Source: Paraburkholderia sp. SOS3 (GTDB lineage: Bacteria; Pseudomonadota; Gammaproteobacteria; Burkholderiales; Burkholderiaceae). Taken from it: a DNA stretch of 64,000 bases. The position numbers and the translations under genes were made by a program. Shown in pieces: positions 54,209 to 62,592 of this stretch. The notes beneath the pieces were generated by a model that saw nothing but the letters and a program-made list of their open reading frames with translations, was not told the DNA's origin and did no database searches. The stretch lies in contig NZ_CP018811.1 of assembly GCF_001922345.1 (NCBI RefSeq), positions 744,001 through 808,000 on the forward strand. Direction: 5' to 3'. Every line of letters begins with the position of its first letter. Position 1 is the stretch's first letter.

Positions 54209-55173
54209 TGAGAGGTTCCTTTGCTGCCCGCATGCTCGCCAGCCGCGAGCGCCGCGCCAAGCGCATCGAGTTGCGCGAGCATCCATTGCTGATAATTCTT
54301 ACCTGCTGGTTCCGTCTCTGTCACGCTCATCGCCGGCACCTTCGACTGCTGCGCGAGTTTCAACATCCTTCTGGTCAGCGCCTCGGTAGCCTGACTGTTA
54401 TAGATCAGCACGCGCACGCGCTTTTCGCGCAAGTCGCGTTCGAACGCGGCGATGTCCGATGCGCTCGCTTCCGTATCGTTCATCGTCGCCAGCTGGAAGC
54501 GCAGATTGCGCATAGCGAGGCCGATTGCGTCCGACATATAGCCGAACACCGGTTCGGTCGCCGTGACCGGCACGCCTGCGTAGCGCGCATGCAGCGCGGC
54601 GACCTTCGCGTCGATCGGCTTCAATGAATCGAGAAACGTGACGAGATTCGCATCGTAAGCGCTCTTGTGCGCCGGGTCGGCGGCTGCGAGCGTGGCGCTC
54701 ACGGCGCGCGCGACGGCAGGCATCGTCGACGGGTCGTACCAGAGGTGCGGATTATCGCCGCTTTTCCTGCCGGTGAGGTCGGCCGCAACGATCACCGTGC
54801 GCTTCGAGTTCTTCGACGCGGCGAGCAGCTTGGCCATCCACGGATCGTAGTCGGCGCCGTTATAGACGACAAGGCTCGCGTGCTGCAACGCGCGAGCGGT
54901 CTTCGGGCTCGCTTCGAACAGATGCGGATCCTGGTCCGGATTGCTGAGGATGCTCGTCACGTCGACGTGGTCGCCGCCAAGTTGCTGCACGACGTCGCCA
55001 TAGAAATTTTCGGCTGCGACAACGGGGATCTTGCTGCCGCTCGTGGCCGAGGACGCCGTTTGCGCATAGGCCGCCGTCTGGCCGATGGCAAGCGCGAGCG
55101 CGGTTGCGAACAGATATTTCGTCAGTCTTGACGCGGCGCGTGCCGCAATCCACTTCGGGTTCTTGTTGTTCAT
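54205..55173 (-). CDS. znuA: Zinc ABC transporter substrate-binding protein
   Basis: The periplasmic binding protein (cluster A-I) of the importer, 322 residues from the ATG at 55173. The signal peptide is residues of about 15-40, ending near AAYAQ. Metal-ligand segments are DQDPHLFEASPKTAR (His), NPHLWYDPSTMP (His) and TEPVFGYMSDAIGLAM, where many homologues have His in place of this Glu-Pro-Val. There is no His-rich loop between the first two, unlike E. coli ZnuA. Operon position after zur and before znuC supports zinc. An alternative in-frame ATG at 55218 is less likely. Confidence 0.9.
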   Translation of the reverse strand: MNNKNPKWIAARAASRLTKYLFATALALAIGQTAAYAQTASSATSGSKIPVVAAENFYGDVVQQLGGDHVDVTSILSNPDQDPHLFEASPKTARALQHASLVVYNGADYDPWMAKLLAASKNSKRTVIVAADLTGRKSGDNPHLWYDPSTMPAVARAVSATLAAADPAHKSAYDANLVTFLDSLKPIDAKVAALHARYAGVPVTATEPVFGYMSDAIGLAMRNLRFQLATMNDTEASASDIAAFERDLREKRVRVLIYNSQATEALTRRMLKLAQQSKVPAMSVTETEPAGKNYQQWMLAQLDALGAALAAGEHAGSKGTSQ

Positions 55174-55231
55174 CGTGCTGCCCTGTTCGAGGGTGATCGG
55201 GTTGATTGAAAGTTGCATGGACGACGGGGTG

Positions 55232-55693
55232 CTATCGCGCGGCACGCCGGCAGGCAGCGCACAGACCGCTCAGTTCGACGACCTGCCGGTGGACTTCGAA
55301 ACCATGCGCAGGCGCGCTGCCGGCCAGCTGTCGCGCAAGTTCGGCACCGGGAATCTCGACCGTGTCGCCGCACGATTCGCAGATCAGGAACTGGCCCTGA
55401 TGCGGGTGCTCGACGTCGCAGCACGCGAAAAACGCGTTTTTCGACTCGATCCGATGTACGAAGCCGTGTTCGACCAGAAAGTCGAGCACGCGGTACACGG
55501 TGGTCGGCGGCACGCGGCCGCGCTGCGGTTCGAGCGCGGCGAGCAGGTCGTAGGCGCCGATCGGCCGCTCGCTTGCCGCAATCAGCGTGTAGACCTGGCG
55601 GCGCAGCGTGGTAAGCGCGAGACCGCGTGCGTCGGCGACGGCCTGAGCGCGCGCGAGTCTGTGAGCAAGGCGATCATCGGATGAAGCGGACAT
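55232..55693 (-). CDS. zur: Zinc uptake regulator Zur (Fur family)
   Basis: A 153-residue Fur-family repressor. The winged-helix domain includes LTTLRRQVYTLIAASERPIGAYDLLAAL and PPTTVYRVLDFLVEHGFVHRIES. The metal sites include NAFFACCDVEHPHQGQFLICESCGD and the C-terminal ELSGLCAACRRAA, giving two CxxC pairs for structural zinc. It leads a znuACB operon, so it is Zur rather than Fur or PerR. The ATG at 55693 has GGAG 8 bases upstream. It should repress itself and the importer when zinc is plentiful. Confidence 0.94.
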   Translation of the reverse strand: MSASSDDRLAHRLARAQAVADARGLALTTLRRQVYTLIAASERPIGAYDLLAALEPQRGRVPPTTVYRVLDFLVEHGFVHRIESKNAFFACCDVEHPHQGQFLICESCGDTVEIPGAELARQLAGSAPAHGFEVHRQVVELSGLCAACRRAAR

Positions 55694-55720
55694 GGTGCTG
55701 CTCCGGTGCAAGGCCGCAAT

Positions 55721-55733
55721 GATATAACGTATC
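55721..55733. promoter_or_regulatory. Candidate Zur operator upstream of zur-znuACB
   Basis: GATATAACGTATC has GATA/TATC arms in the region 28-40 bases upstream of the zur start codon. It lies in a short AT-rich patch, and the left part (AATGATATAA) resembles one half of the Zur consensus. The right half is weaker, so the assignment is tentative. Confidence 0.45.
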
Positions 55734-55952
55734 TAAACATCTTGCCATTGATAGAACGCGCACGCCGTCTAAATTGATAGAGCAAGGAGGGCGAGCGGCG
55801 CAGCGGCTGCGCCCACCACGGCCGCAATGGATTAGCACCGGCCCGATCGCGGTTCCGGGGCATTCGCTTCGACGAACTCCGGCTAAACCCTGAGCAATCC
55901 CCGGAAACACCTGCAACTGCCGCGCTGCACCATCGAAATCTTGTAGCGCGCC

Positions 55953-55981
55953 TTGACATGGTCGGACACGTATCCGATCAT
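55953..55981 (+). promoter_or_regulatory. Candidate promoter and operator of the polyol operon
   Basis: TTGACA (perfect -35) and GATCAT are 17 bases apart. The imperfect palindrome TCGGACACGTATCCGA (55962-55977) covers the spacer and -10, a typical place for a repressor. The predicted leader is about 85 bases. Confidence 0.5.
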
Positions 55982-56071
55982 TCGATCACAAAGAGAGCAA
56001 TTGATCGCGCAACGAGCGTTCGCTCACCAGCGCAAAAGCTCACACCAAGGCGAACGATTGGGAGACACGGC

Positions 56072-56854
56072 GTGGCAGCGCGATTGCAAGACAAGGTGGC
56101 CATCCTTACCGGCGCGGCAAGCGGCATAGGCGAAGCGGTCGCGCGCCGGTATCTGGACGAAGGCGCGCGCTGCGCGCTGGTCGACGTCAAGCCGGCCGCG
56201 GACTTCGCTCACGCGCTGCGTGAAACGCACGGCGACCGCGTGCTCGCCATCACCGCGGACGTGACGCGGCGCGAAGACATCGCGCGCATCGTCGCTCAAA
56301 CGGCCGAACGATTCGGCCGTATCGACATCCTGTTCAATAACGCGGCGCTATTCGACATGCGGCCGCTGCTCGACGAATCGTGGGACATCTACGACAGGCT
56401 TTTCGCGGTCAACGTGAAGGGCATGTTCTTTCTGATGCAGGCGGTCGCCCAGCGCATGGTCGAGCAGGGCCACGGCGGCAAGATCATCAATATGTCGTCG
56501 CAGGCCGGGCGCCGCGGCGAGGCGCTCGTTTCGCACTATTGCGCGACGAAGGCAGCGGTACTCAGCTATACGCAATCGGCGGCGCTCGCGCTCGCGCCGC
56601 ACAGGATCAACGTGAACGGCATCGCACCGGGCGTCATCGATACGCCGATGTGGGAGCAGGTCGATGCGCTTTTCGCACGTTATGAGAACCGGCCGCTCGG
56701 CGAGAAGAAGCGACTCGTCGGCGAAGCGGTGCCGCTCGGCAGGATGGGGCTGCCGGCGGATCTGACCGGCGCGGCGCTGTTCCTCGCATCGGCGGATGCG
56801 GACTACATCACCGCGCAAACCCTGAATGTCGACGGCGGCAACTGGATGAGCTGA
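56072..56854 (+). CDS. smoS: Polyol (sorbitol) dehydrogenase, short-chain dehydrogenase family, SmoS-like
   Basis: NAD-dependent SDR, 260 residues from the GTG at 56072, which follows GGGAGA at suitable spacing and begins the SDR fold. It has the cofactor loop TGAASGIGEAVARRYL, the NNAALFDM segment, SSQAGRRGEALVSHYCATKAA with catalytic Ser-Tyr-Lys, and APGVIDTPMWEQVDALFARYENRPLGEKKR before the C-terminal VDGGNWMS. These last segments are characteristic of the sorbitol dehydrogenase SmoS that oxidises sorbitol to fructose and galactitol to tagatose. It is first in an operon with a polyol ABC importer. The exact polyol is inferred. Confidence 0.85.
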   Translation: MAARLQDKVAILTGAASGIGEAVARRYLDEGARCALVDVKPAADFAHALRETHGDRVLAITADVTRREDIARIVAQTAERFGRIDILFNNAALFDMRPLLDESWDIYDRLFAVNVKGMFFLMQAVAQRMVEQGHGGKIINMSSQAGRRGEALVSHYCATKAAVLSYTQSAALALAPHRINVNGIAPGVIDTPMWEQVDALFARYENRPLGEKKRLVGEAVPLGRMGLPADLTGAALFLASADADYITAQTLNVDGGNWMS

Positions 56855-56957
56855 TCTTTTTACCACCGCCAGCGACTCGGCTGCCCGCCGGAATTTGCGA
56901 GGATCCGTGAGTCGCCCATCGCAAGCCAACACGAACGTACGATAAAGGAGACAAACG

Positions 56958-58307
56958 ATGAAACGTGCCCTGAAACGCACCTTGAAACCCGCATCGAAAC
57001 CCACCTTCGCGGTCATCGGCGCGATGGCGGCCGCATGCGTGGCGGTCCACGCGTCGGCGGCGTCGACCGTGACGATCGCGACGCTCAACAATCCGGACAT
57101 GATCGAGCTGAAGAAGCTCTCGCCCGCGTTCGAAAAGGCGAATCCGGACATCAAGCTGAACTGGGTGATTCTCGAGGAAAACGTGCTGCGCCAGCGCGCG
57201 ACGACCGATATCACGACCGGCAGCGGCCAGTTCGACGTGATGACGATCGGCGCCTATGAAACGCCGCAATGGGGCAAGCGCGGCTGGCTCTCGCCGCTCA
57301 CGAACCTGCCGGCGAGCTACGACCTCAACGACGTCGTGAAGACGGCGCGCGACGGGCTGTCGTACAACAACACGCTGTACGCGCTGCCGTTCTACGTCGA
57401 AAGCTCGATGACGTTCTACCGCAAGGACCTGTTCGCGGCGAAGGGCCTGAAGATGCCCGATAACCCGACCTACGACCAGATCGCGCAATTCGCCGACAAG
57501 CTGACCGACAAATCGGCCGGCACGTACGGCATTTGCCTGCGCGGCAAGGCGGGCTGGGGCGAGAACATGGCCTACGTGACGACGCTCGTCAACACGTTCG
57601 GCGGCCGCTGGTTCGACGAGAAGTGGCATGCGCAGCTGACCACGCCGGAGTGGAAGAAGGCCGTGTCGTTCTACGTCGACCTGTTGAAGAAAGACGGGCC
57701 GCCGGGAGCGAGCTCGAATGGCTTCAACGAAAACCTGACGCTGATGTCGTCGGGCAAGTGCGCAATGTGGATCGACGCGACCGTGGCGGCCGGCATGCTG
57801 TACAACAAGCAGCAATCGCAGATCGCGGACAAGGTCGGTTTCGCCGCGGCGCCGACGCAGGTCACGCCGAACGGTTCGCACTGGCTGTGGGCGTGGGCGC
57901 TTGCGATTCCGAAGACGTCGAAGCAGCAGGACGCCGCGAAGAAGTTCATCGAGTGGGCGACCTCGAAGGAATACATCGAGATGGTCGCGAAGGACGAAGG
58001 CTGGGCATCGGTGCCGCCGGGTACGCGTCAGTCGACGTATCAGCGCCCCGAGTACAAGCAGGCCGCGCCGTTTGCGGACTTCGTGCTGAAAGCGATCGAA
58101 TCGGCCGACCCGAACCATCCGACGTTGAAGCCCGTGCCGTACACCGGTGTGCAGTTCGTCGGGATTCCCGAGTTCCAGTCGTTCGGCACCGTGGTCGGCC
58201 AGAGCATCTCCGGTGCAGTCGCCGGGCAGATGAGTGTCGATCAGGCGTTGCAGGCGGGCAATGCGACCGCGGACCGCGCGGTGCGTCAGGCCGGCTTGCA
58301 GAAGTAA
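56958..58307 (+). CDS. smoE: Polyol ABC transporter substrate-binding protein
   Basis: Periplasmic binding protein of a carbohydrate importer (family 1 type), 449 residues. The signal peptide has a basic start (KRALKRTLK), a hydrophobic core, and ends near VHASA at about residue 36. The fold's first strand is TVTIATLNNPDMIELKKLSP, followed by FDVMTIGAYETPQWGKRGW, FYVESSMTFYRKDLF, and GSHWLWAWALAIPKTSKQQDAAKKFIEWA. These patterns match the sorbitol/mannitol binding proteins (SmoE/MtlE). It has an AAGGAG site before the ATG and lies 103 bases after the dehydrogenase. A stable hairpin follows before the permease. Confidence 0.9.
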   Translation: MKRALKRTLKPASKPTFAVIGAMAAACVAVHASAASTVTIATLNNPDMIELKKLSPAFEKANPDIKLNWVILEENVLRQRATTDITTGSGQFDVMTIGAYETPQWGKRGWLSPLTNLPASYDLNDVVKTARDGLSYNNTLYALPFYVESSMTFYRKDLFAAKGLKMPDNPTYDQIAQFADKLTDKSAGTYGICLRGKAGWGENMAYVTTLVNTFGGRWFDEKWHAQLTTPEWKKAVSFYVDLLKKDGPPGASSNGFNENLTLMSSGKCAMWIDATVAAGMLYNKQQSQIADKVGFAAAPTQVTPNGSHWLWAWALAIPKTSKQQDAAKKFIEWATSKEYIEMVAKDEGWASVPPGTRQSTYQRPEYKQAAPFADFVLKAIESADPNHPTLKPVPYTGVQFVGIPEFQSFGTVVGQSISGAVAGQMSVDQALQAGNATADRAVRQAGLQK

Positions 58308-58397
58308 CGCACAGGCAACGCGAAGCGAGATGCGCACGAAGCGCGCGCGTCTCGCTGTAGAAAGCGATGTAGAAGCAATGAACGTTTGAAGCAAACC

Positions 58398-58423
58398 CCG
58401 GCCGGGCGGCAATGCCCGGCCGG
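58398..58423 (+). other. Very stable hairpin between binding-protein and permease genes
   Basis: CCGGCCGGGC pairs perfectly with GCCCGGCCGG (10 bp, all G-C) around a 6-base loop. No T-run follows. In sugar ABC operons such hairpins protect the upstream message and lower permease expression relative to the binding protein. Confidence 0.75.
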
Positions 58424-58504
58424 ACCCCCGGCAGCACAGCGCACCGCCGCGCGTGGTCTGAAACAAACGCAGCGGCTCGCGCAATTCCGAACAGGTGGCC
58501 CATC

Positions 58505-59440
58505 ATGCCTCATCTGCGCCTTCCTCTGTCGCACGCCGAACCCCAAACCGAACAGCAACGCGAATCGCGCAAAGCCGCGTCCGCGCGCTGGCTCGTTTCG
58601 CCGTCGGTCGCGGTCCTGTTGCTATGGATGGCGATTCCGCTCGCGATGACGATCTGGTTTTCGTTCACGCGTTACAACCTGCTGAATCCCGATGAAAAGG
58701 GCTTCGCCGGTTTCGACAACTACCACTATCTCGCCACCGATCCGTCGTTCTGGCCGTCCATCCTGCATACGCTGCAGCTGATCGTCGCGGTGCTCGTCAT
58801 CACGGTGGTGGGCGGCGTGCTGATGGCCGTGCTGTTCGACCGCAAGTTCTACGGACAGGGCATCGCGCGCCTGCTTGCGATCGCGCCGTTCTTCGTGATG
58901 CCGACCGTGAGCGCGCTGATCTGGAAGAACATGATCCTGCACCCCGTATACGGCCTCGTGGCCGATGCGATGCGTGCACTCGGCCTGACACCGATCGACT
59001 GGTTCGCGACCTATCCGTTGACATCGGTGATCATCATCGTCGCGTGGCAGTGGCTGCCGTTCGCGTTTCTGATTCTGTTCACCGCGATCCAGTCGCTCGA
59101 TCAGGAGCAGAAGGAAGCGGCGAAGATCGACGGCGCCGGGCCGTTCGCGATGTTCTTCTTCATCACGCTGCCGCATCTGCGACGCGCGATCGCCGTGGTC
59201 GTGATGATGGAGACGATTTTCCTGCTGTCGATCTTCGCTGAAATCTATACGACGACCGGCGGCGGCCCCGGCAACGCCACGACCAACCTGTCGTACCTGA
59301 TCTATGCGCTGGGCCTGCAGCAGTTCGACGTCGGCCTCGCATCGGCGGGCGGCATTCTGGCGGTCGTCGTCGCGAACATCGTGTCGTTCTTCCTCGTGAA
59401 GATGCTCGCGAAGAACCTGAAAGGGGAGTACGAAAAATGA
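58505..59440 (+). CDS. smoF: Polyol ABC transporter permease 1
   Basis: One of two membrane subunits of the importer, 311 residues, binding-protein-dependent (MalF/MtlF-like). It has six helices, with LLLWMAIPLAMTIWFSFTRYNL in the first and the EAA motif DQEQKEAAKIDGAGPFAMFFFITLPHLRRA near residue 205-235, which contacts the ATPase. PHLRRAIAVVVMMETIFLLSIFAEIYTTTGGGPG is typical of the mannitol/sorbitol group. The ATG at 58505 gives a 25-residue polar N-terminus before the first helix. The next permease overlaps by 4 bases. Confidence 0.9.
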   Translation: MPHLRLPLSHAEPQTEQQRESRKAASARWLVSPSVAVLLLWMAIPLAMTIWFSFTRYNLLNPDEKGFAGFDNYHYLATDPSFWPSILHTLQLIVAVLVITVVGGVLMAVLFDRKFYGQGIARLLAIAPFFVMPTVSALIWKNMILHPVYGLVADAMRALGLTPIDWFATYPLTSVIIIVAWQWLPFAFLILFTAIQSLDQEQKEAAKIDGAGPFAMFFFITLPHLRRAIAVVVMMETIFLLSIFAEIYTTTGGGPGNATTNLSYLIYALGLQQFDVGLASAGGILAVVVANIVSFFLVKMLAKNLKGEYEK

Positions 59441-60306
59441 GTCAAGTCGCCGCTACACCCGTTACGAGCGCAACGACAGCGCCCGCGGCCTCGCCGTTCG
59501 CCGTCGTGCGCCGCAGTATTCCCGGCGTTCTCGCGTGGCTGATCTCGATCGCGCTGTTTTTCCCGATCTTCTGGATGACGATCACGGCATTCAAGACCGA
59601 ACAGCAGGCGTACTCGTCGTCGGTGTTTTTCACGCCGACACTGGAGAGCTTTCGCGAGGTGTTCGCGCGCAGCAATTACTTCGGCTTCGCGTGGAACTCG
59701 GTGCTGATCTCGGTCGGCGTGACGATCGTGTGTCTCGCGCTCGCGGTGCCTGCCGCGTATGCGATGGCATTTTTCCCGAGCAAGCGCACGCAGCAAACGC
59801 TGTTGTGGATGCTGTCGACGAAGATGATGCCGTCGGTCGGCGTGCTCGTGCCGATTTATCTGCTGTGGAAGGACAGCGGTCTGCTCGATACGGTGACGGG
59901 GCTCATCATCGTCTATACGCTGATCAATCTGCCGATTGCCGTGTGGATGGCGTTCACGTACTTCAACGAGATTCCGCGCGACATTCTCGAAGCGGGCCGC
60001 ATCGACGGCGCCGCGACATGGCAGGAAATCGTCTACCTGCTGATGCCGATGGCGTTGCCGGGACTTGCTTCGACGGCGCTGCTGCTCGTGATTCTGTCGT
60101 GGAACGAAGCGTTCTGGAGCATCAACCTGTCGAGTTCGAACGCGGCGCCGCTGACCGTGTTTATCGCGTCGTATTCGAGCCCCGAGGGGCTGTTCTGGGC
60201 GAAGCTGTCGGCGGCGTCGCTGCTCGCGGTCGCGCCGATCCTGATCGTCGGCTGGCTGTCGCAGAAGCAGCTCGTGCGCGGTCTCACGTTCGGGGCGGTC
60301 AAGTGA
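59437..60306 (+). CDS. smoG: Polyol ABC transporter permease 2
   Basis: The second membrane subunit (MalG/MtlG-like), 289 residues. The start overlaps the previous stop as ATGA. It has six helices, the first in IPGVLAWLISIALFFPIFWMTITAFKTE, and the EAA motif EIPRDILEAGRIDGAATWQEIVYLLMPMALPGLAS near residue 175-210. LFFPIFWMTITAFK and the short C-terminal QKQLVRGLTFGAVK are characteristic of the family. With the partner permease and the ATPase it completes the importer. Confidence 0.92.
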   Translation: MSQVAATPVTSATTAPAASPFAVVRRSIPGVLAWLISIALFFPIFWMTITAFKTEQQAYSSSVFFTPTLESFREVFARSNYFGFAWNSVLISVGVTIVCLALAVPAAYAMAFFPSKRTQQTLLWMLSTKMMPSVGVLVPIYLLWKDSGLLDTVTGLIIVYTLINLPIAVWMAFTYFNEIPRDILEAGRIDGAATWQEIVYLLMPMALPGLASTALLLVILSWNEAFWSINLSSSNAAPLTVFIASYSSPEGLFWAKLSAASLLAVAPILIVGWLSQKQLVRGLTFGAVK

Positions 60307-60341
60307 CGAACACGCAGACGCAAACCCGGACGGAATTTCAT

Positions 60342-61034
60342 ATGGAAACAGCGCTCGCATTGATCTGCGATTGCGACGGCGTGCTGATCGACAGCGAAGC
60401 GGTCGCGGCCGCGATGCTCGTGCGCGAACTCGAAGCGCGCTGGCCCGACGCCGATGTCGCACCCGTCGTGATGCCGCTGCTCGGCCTGCGCATCGAGCGC
60501 GTGCTCGAAGGCACGGCCGCGCAGCTCGGCAGGCAGTTCGCCGACGGCGATATCGGCGCGATTCGAGCCAGGGTCGAGGCGGCGGCCGTGCAGGCGCCGA
60601 CGGTCGATGGCATCGGCGAAGCGCTCGCGGCGATTCCGTTGACGAAAGCGTGTGCGAGCAACAGCTTTCGCCCGTACGTCGAAGCGGCGCTCGCGCGCAC
60701 CGGTCTCGCGAAGTTCTTCGGCGGCCGGCTGTTCTGCGCGGATGCGGTCGAGCGGCCGAAGCCCGCGCCCGATGTCTATCTGGCGGCAGCGCGCGGCCTC
60801 GACGTGACGCCCGACGCATGCCTCGTCGTCGAAGACAGCGTGACGGGCGTGACCGCGGCGACGGCGGCCGGCATGACGGTGATCGGCTTCGTCGGCGGCG
60901 GCCATGCGAACGATGCGCAGGTCGGCGCATTGCGCGCAGCCGGCGCGCGGCACATCTTCGACGACATGCGGCAACTGCCGGAACTGGTCGCGGTCTGGAC
61001 GCAGCATCGCAACATCACGCAACAGCAGCAATAG
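60342..61034 (+). CDS. HAD-family phosphatase/phosphoglycomutase-like protein of the polyol operon
   Basis: A 230-residue HAD hydrolase (subfamily IA, beta-phosphoglucomutase-like). Motif I is ICDCDGVLIDSE with nucleophile Asp and general-acid Asp, motif II is KACASNSF, and motif III/IV is ERPKPAPDVYL followed by CLVVEDSVTGVTAATAAGM. The cap domain lies at about residues 18-85. Likely substrates are sugar or polyol phosphates produced in this pathway. The ATG at 60342 is chosen; a GTG at 60303, overlapping the permease stop as GTGA, would add 13 residues and couple translation. Confidence 0.88.
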   Translation: METALALICDCDGVLIDSEAVAAAMLVRELEARWPDADVAPVVMPLLGLRIERVLEGTAAQLGRQFADGDIGAIRARVEAAAVQAPTVDGIGEALAAIPLTKACASNSFRPYVEAALARTGLAKFFGGRLFCADAVERPKPAPDVYLAAARGLDVTPDACLVVEDSVTGVTAATAAGMTVIGFVGGGHANDAQVGALRAAGARHIFDDMRQLPELVAVWTQHRNITQQQQ

Positions 61035-61056
61035 CAAGCAACATTGGAGACACATC

Positions 61057-62166
61057 ATGGCTAGCCTGGCATTGCGCAATATCAGCAAGCGCTACGACGA
61101 CAACGAAGTGATGCGCAACATCAACCTCGACATCGCGGATGGCGAGTTCGTCGTGTTCGTCGGTCCGAGCGGCTGCGGAAAGTCGACGCTGATGCGGATG
61201 ATCGCGGGACTCGAGGACATCAGCAGCGGCGATCTGAGCATCGACGGCGCGCGCGTGAACGAGGTGCCGCCTGCAAAGCGCGGCATCGCGATGGTGTTCC
61301 AGTCATATGCGCTGTATCCGCATATGACGCTCTACGACAACATGGCGTTCGGTCTGAAGCTGGCCGGCGCGAAAAAGCCGGAGATCGATCAGGCCGTGCG
61401 CAATGCGGCGAAGATCCTGCACATCGACCATCTGCTCGAACGCAAGCCGAAACAGCTGTCGGGCGGCCAGCGCCAGCGCGTCGCGATCGGACGCGCGATT
61501 ACGCGCAAGCCGAAGGTGTTTCTGTTCGACGAGCCGTTGTCGAACCTCGATGCCGCGCTGCGCGTGAAGATGCGCCTCGAGTTCGCGCGTCTGCACGACG
61601 AGCTGAAGACGACGATGATCTACGTGACGCACGACCAGGTCGAAGCGATGACGCTGGCCGACAAGATCGTCGTGCTGTCGGCCGGTAATCTCGAACAGGT
61701 CGGCACGCCTAACACGCTGTATCACGCGCCCGCGAACCGCTTTGTCGCCGGCTTCATCGGCTCGCCGAAAATGAACTTCATGGACGGCGTCGTGCAGACG
61801 GTTGCGCCGGACGGCGTGCTCGTGCGCTATCAGACGGGCGAGACGCAACGCGTCGCGGTCGAACCCGGCAGCGCGAAGGAAGGCGACAAGGTGACGGTCG
61901 GCATCCGGCCCGAGCATCTGCACGTCGATTCGACCGAATTCGGCATATCGGCGAATGTGATGGCGGTCGAGTCGCTCGGCGATGCCGCGTATCTGTACGC
62001 GGAGTCCACCGTTGCGCCCGAGGGTTTGATCGCGCGGATTCCGCCGCTCGAACGGCATGCGAAAGGCAAGGCCGTCAAGCTCGGCGCGGCGCCGGACCAT
62101 TGCCATCTGTTCGACAGCGACGGGCAGGCATTCCGTCGCAGGATTGCGCAGGAACTGGCGGCGTGA
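61057..62166 (+). CDS. smoK: Polyol ABC transporter ATP-binding protein (UgpC/MalK-like)
   Basis: The ATPase of the importer, 369 residues. It has Walker A GPSGCGKSTLM, the Q-loop in MVFQSYALYPHMT, the signature LSGGQRQRVAIGRAI, Walker B VFLFDEPLSNLD and the H-loop YVTHDQVEAMT, followed by the C-terminal TOBE/regulatory domain with GIRPEHLHVDS and LGDAAYLYAE. The whole matches the MalK/SmoK subfamily that supports CUT1 sugar importers. Its ATG at 61057 has GGAGA upstream. It ends the operon; an AT palindrome and no clear terminator follow. Confidence 0.94.
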   Translation: MASLALRNISKRYDDNEVMRNINLDIADGEFVVFVGPSGCGKSTLMRMIAGLEDISSGDLSIDGARVNEVPPAKRGIAMVFQSYALYPHMTLYDNMAFGLKLAGAKKPEIDQAVRNAAKILHIDHLLERKPKQLSGGQRQRVAIGRAITRKPKVFLFDEPLSNLDAALRVKMRLEFARLHDELKTTMIYVTHDQVEAMTLADKIVVLSAGNLEQVGTPNTLYHAPANRFVAGFIGSPKMNFMDGVVQTVAPDGVLVRYQTGETQRVAVEPGSAKEGDKVTVGIRPEHLHVDSTEFGISANVMAVESLGDAAYLYAESTVAPEGLIARIPPLERHAKGKAVKLGAAPDHCHLFDSDGQAFRRRIAQELAA

Positions 62167-62592
62167 GCGACCGGGGCGCGCGCGGCTTTAGCGCGCGCTC
62201 TATATATATAGTCAAACGAACCAATTGAACGACGCGGTCAGCACGAACGGCCGCGCGGACCGGTCGGACCGCGAACCGTTCGCAGGTCAAAGCGGTGCCG
62301 GCGCGGCCAGGCGCACGCTGCAACAAGGCCGGACGGGCGACATCCGGCTGTTCATCTCGCTCCCCCTTTCGCGGTGAGCTTCATTACCAACGCCTTTCCG
62401 TCTTATAACGTTGGATGACGGCTATTCACGCCGCCTTATTCAAACGATAAAAAAGATTGATTTTTGCTGCAGCACAAAACGCTCCACCATCGACGGGCGT
62501 CAACTGCATCCCGTTCGGTACTACCTGCATCGCATGTGTCTCCGTAACCCGAGCATCGACGTCCCAACAGAAGCCATTAACGGAGACGACTC
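62167..62592. other. 426-base spacer before the OFA transporter
   Basis: It begins with a GC-rich inverted repeat (GCGCGC on both sides of GGCTTTA, 62177-62198) and the palindrome CTATATATATAG (62200-62211), possibly a terminator with an AT-rich end or an AT-rich promoter patch. A TATAAC hexamer at 62404-62409 lacks a proper -35 partner. No gene is supported. Confidence 0.35.

Larger units (their letters stand above)
55694..56071. promoter_or_regulatory. 378-base divergent region between zur and the polyol operon
   Basis: The zur side has a Zur-box-like element (55719-55741). The other side has TTGACA at 55953-55958 with GATCAT 17 bases further on, and an imperfect palindrome over the spacer. 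The middle 150 bases show nothing distinctive. Confidence 0.5.

Noticed and set aside
62200..62211. CTATATATATAG palindrome as a definite operator or terminator
   Set aside because: It is a simple TA run with flanking C/G. There is no T-run or matching promoter hexamer to give it a function.
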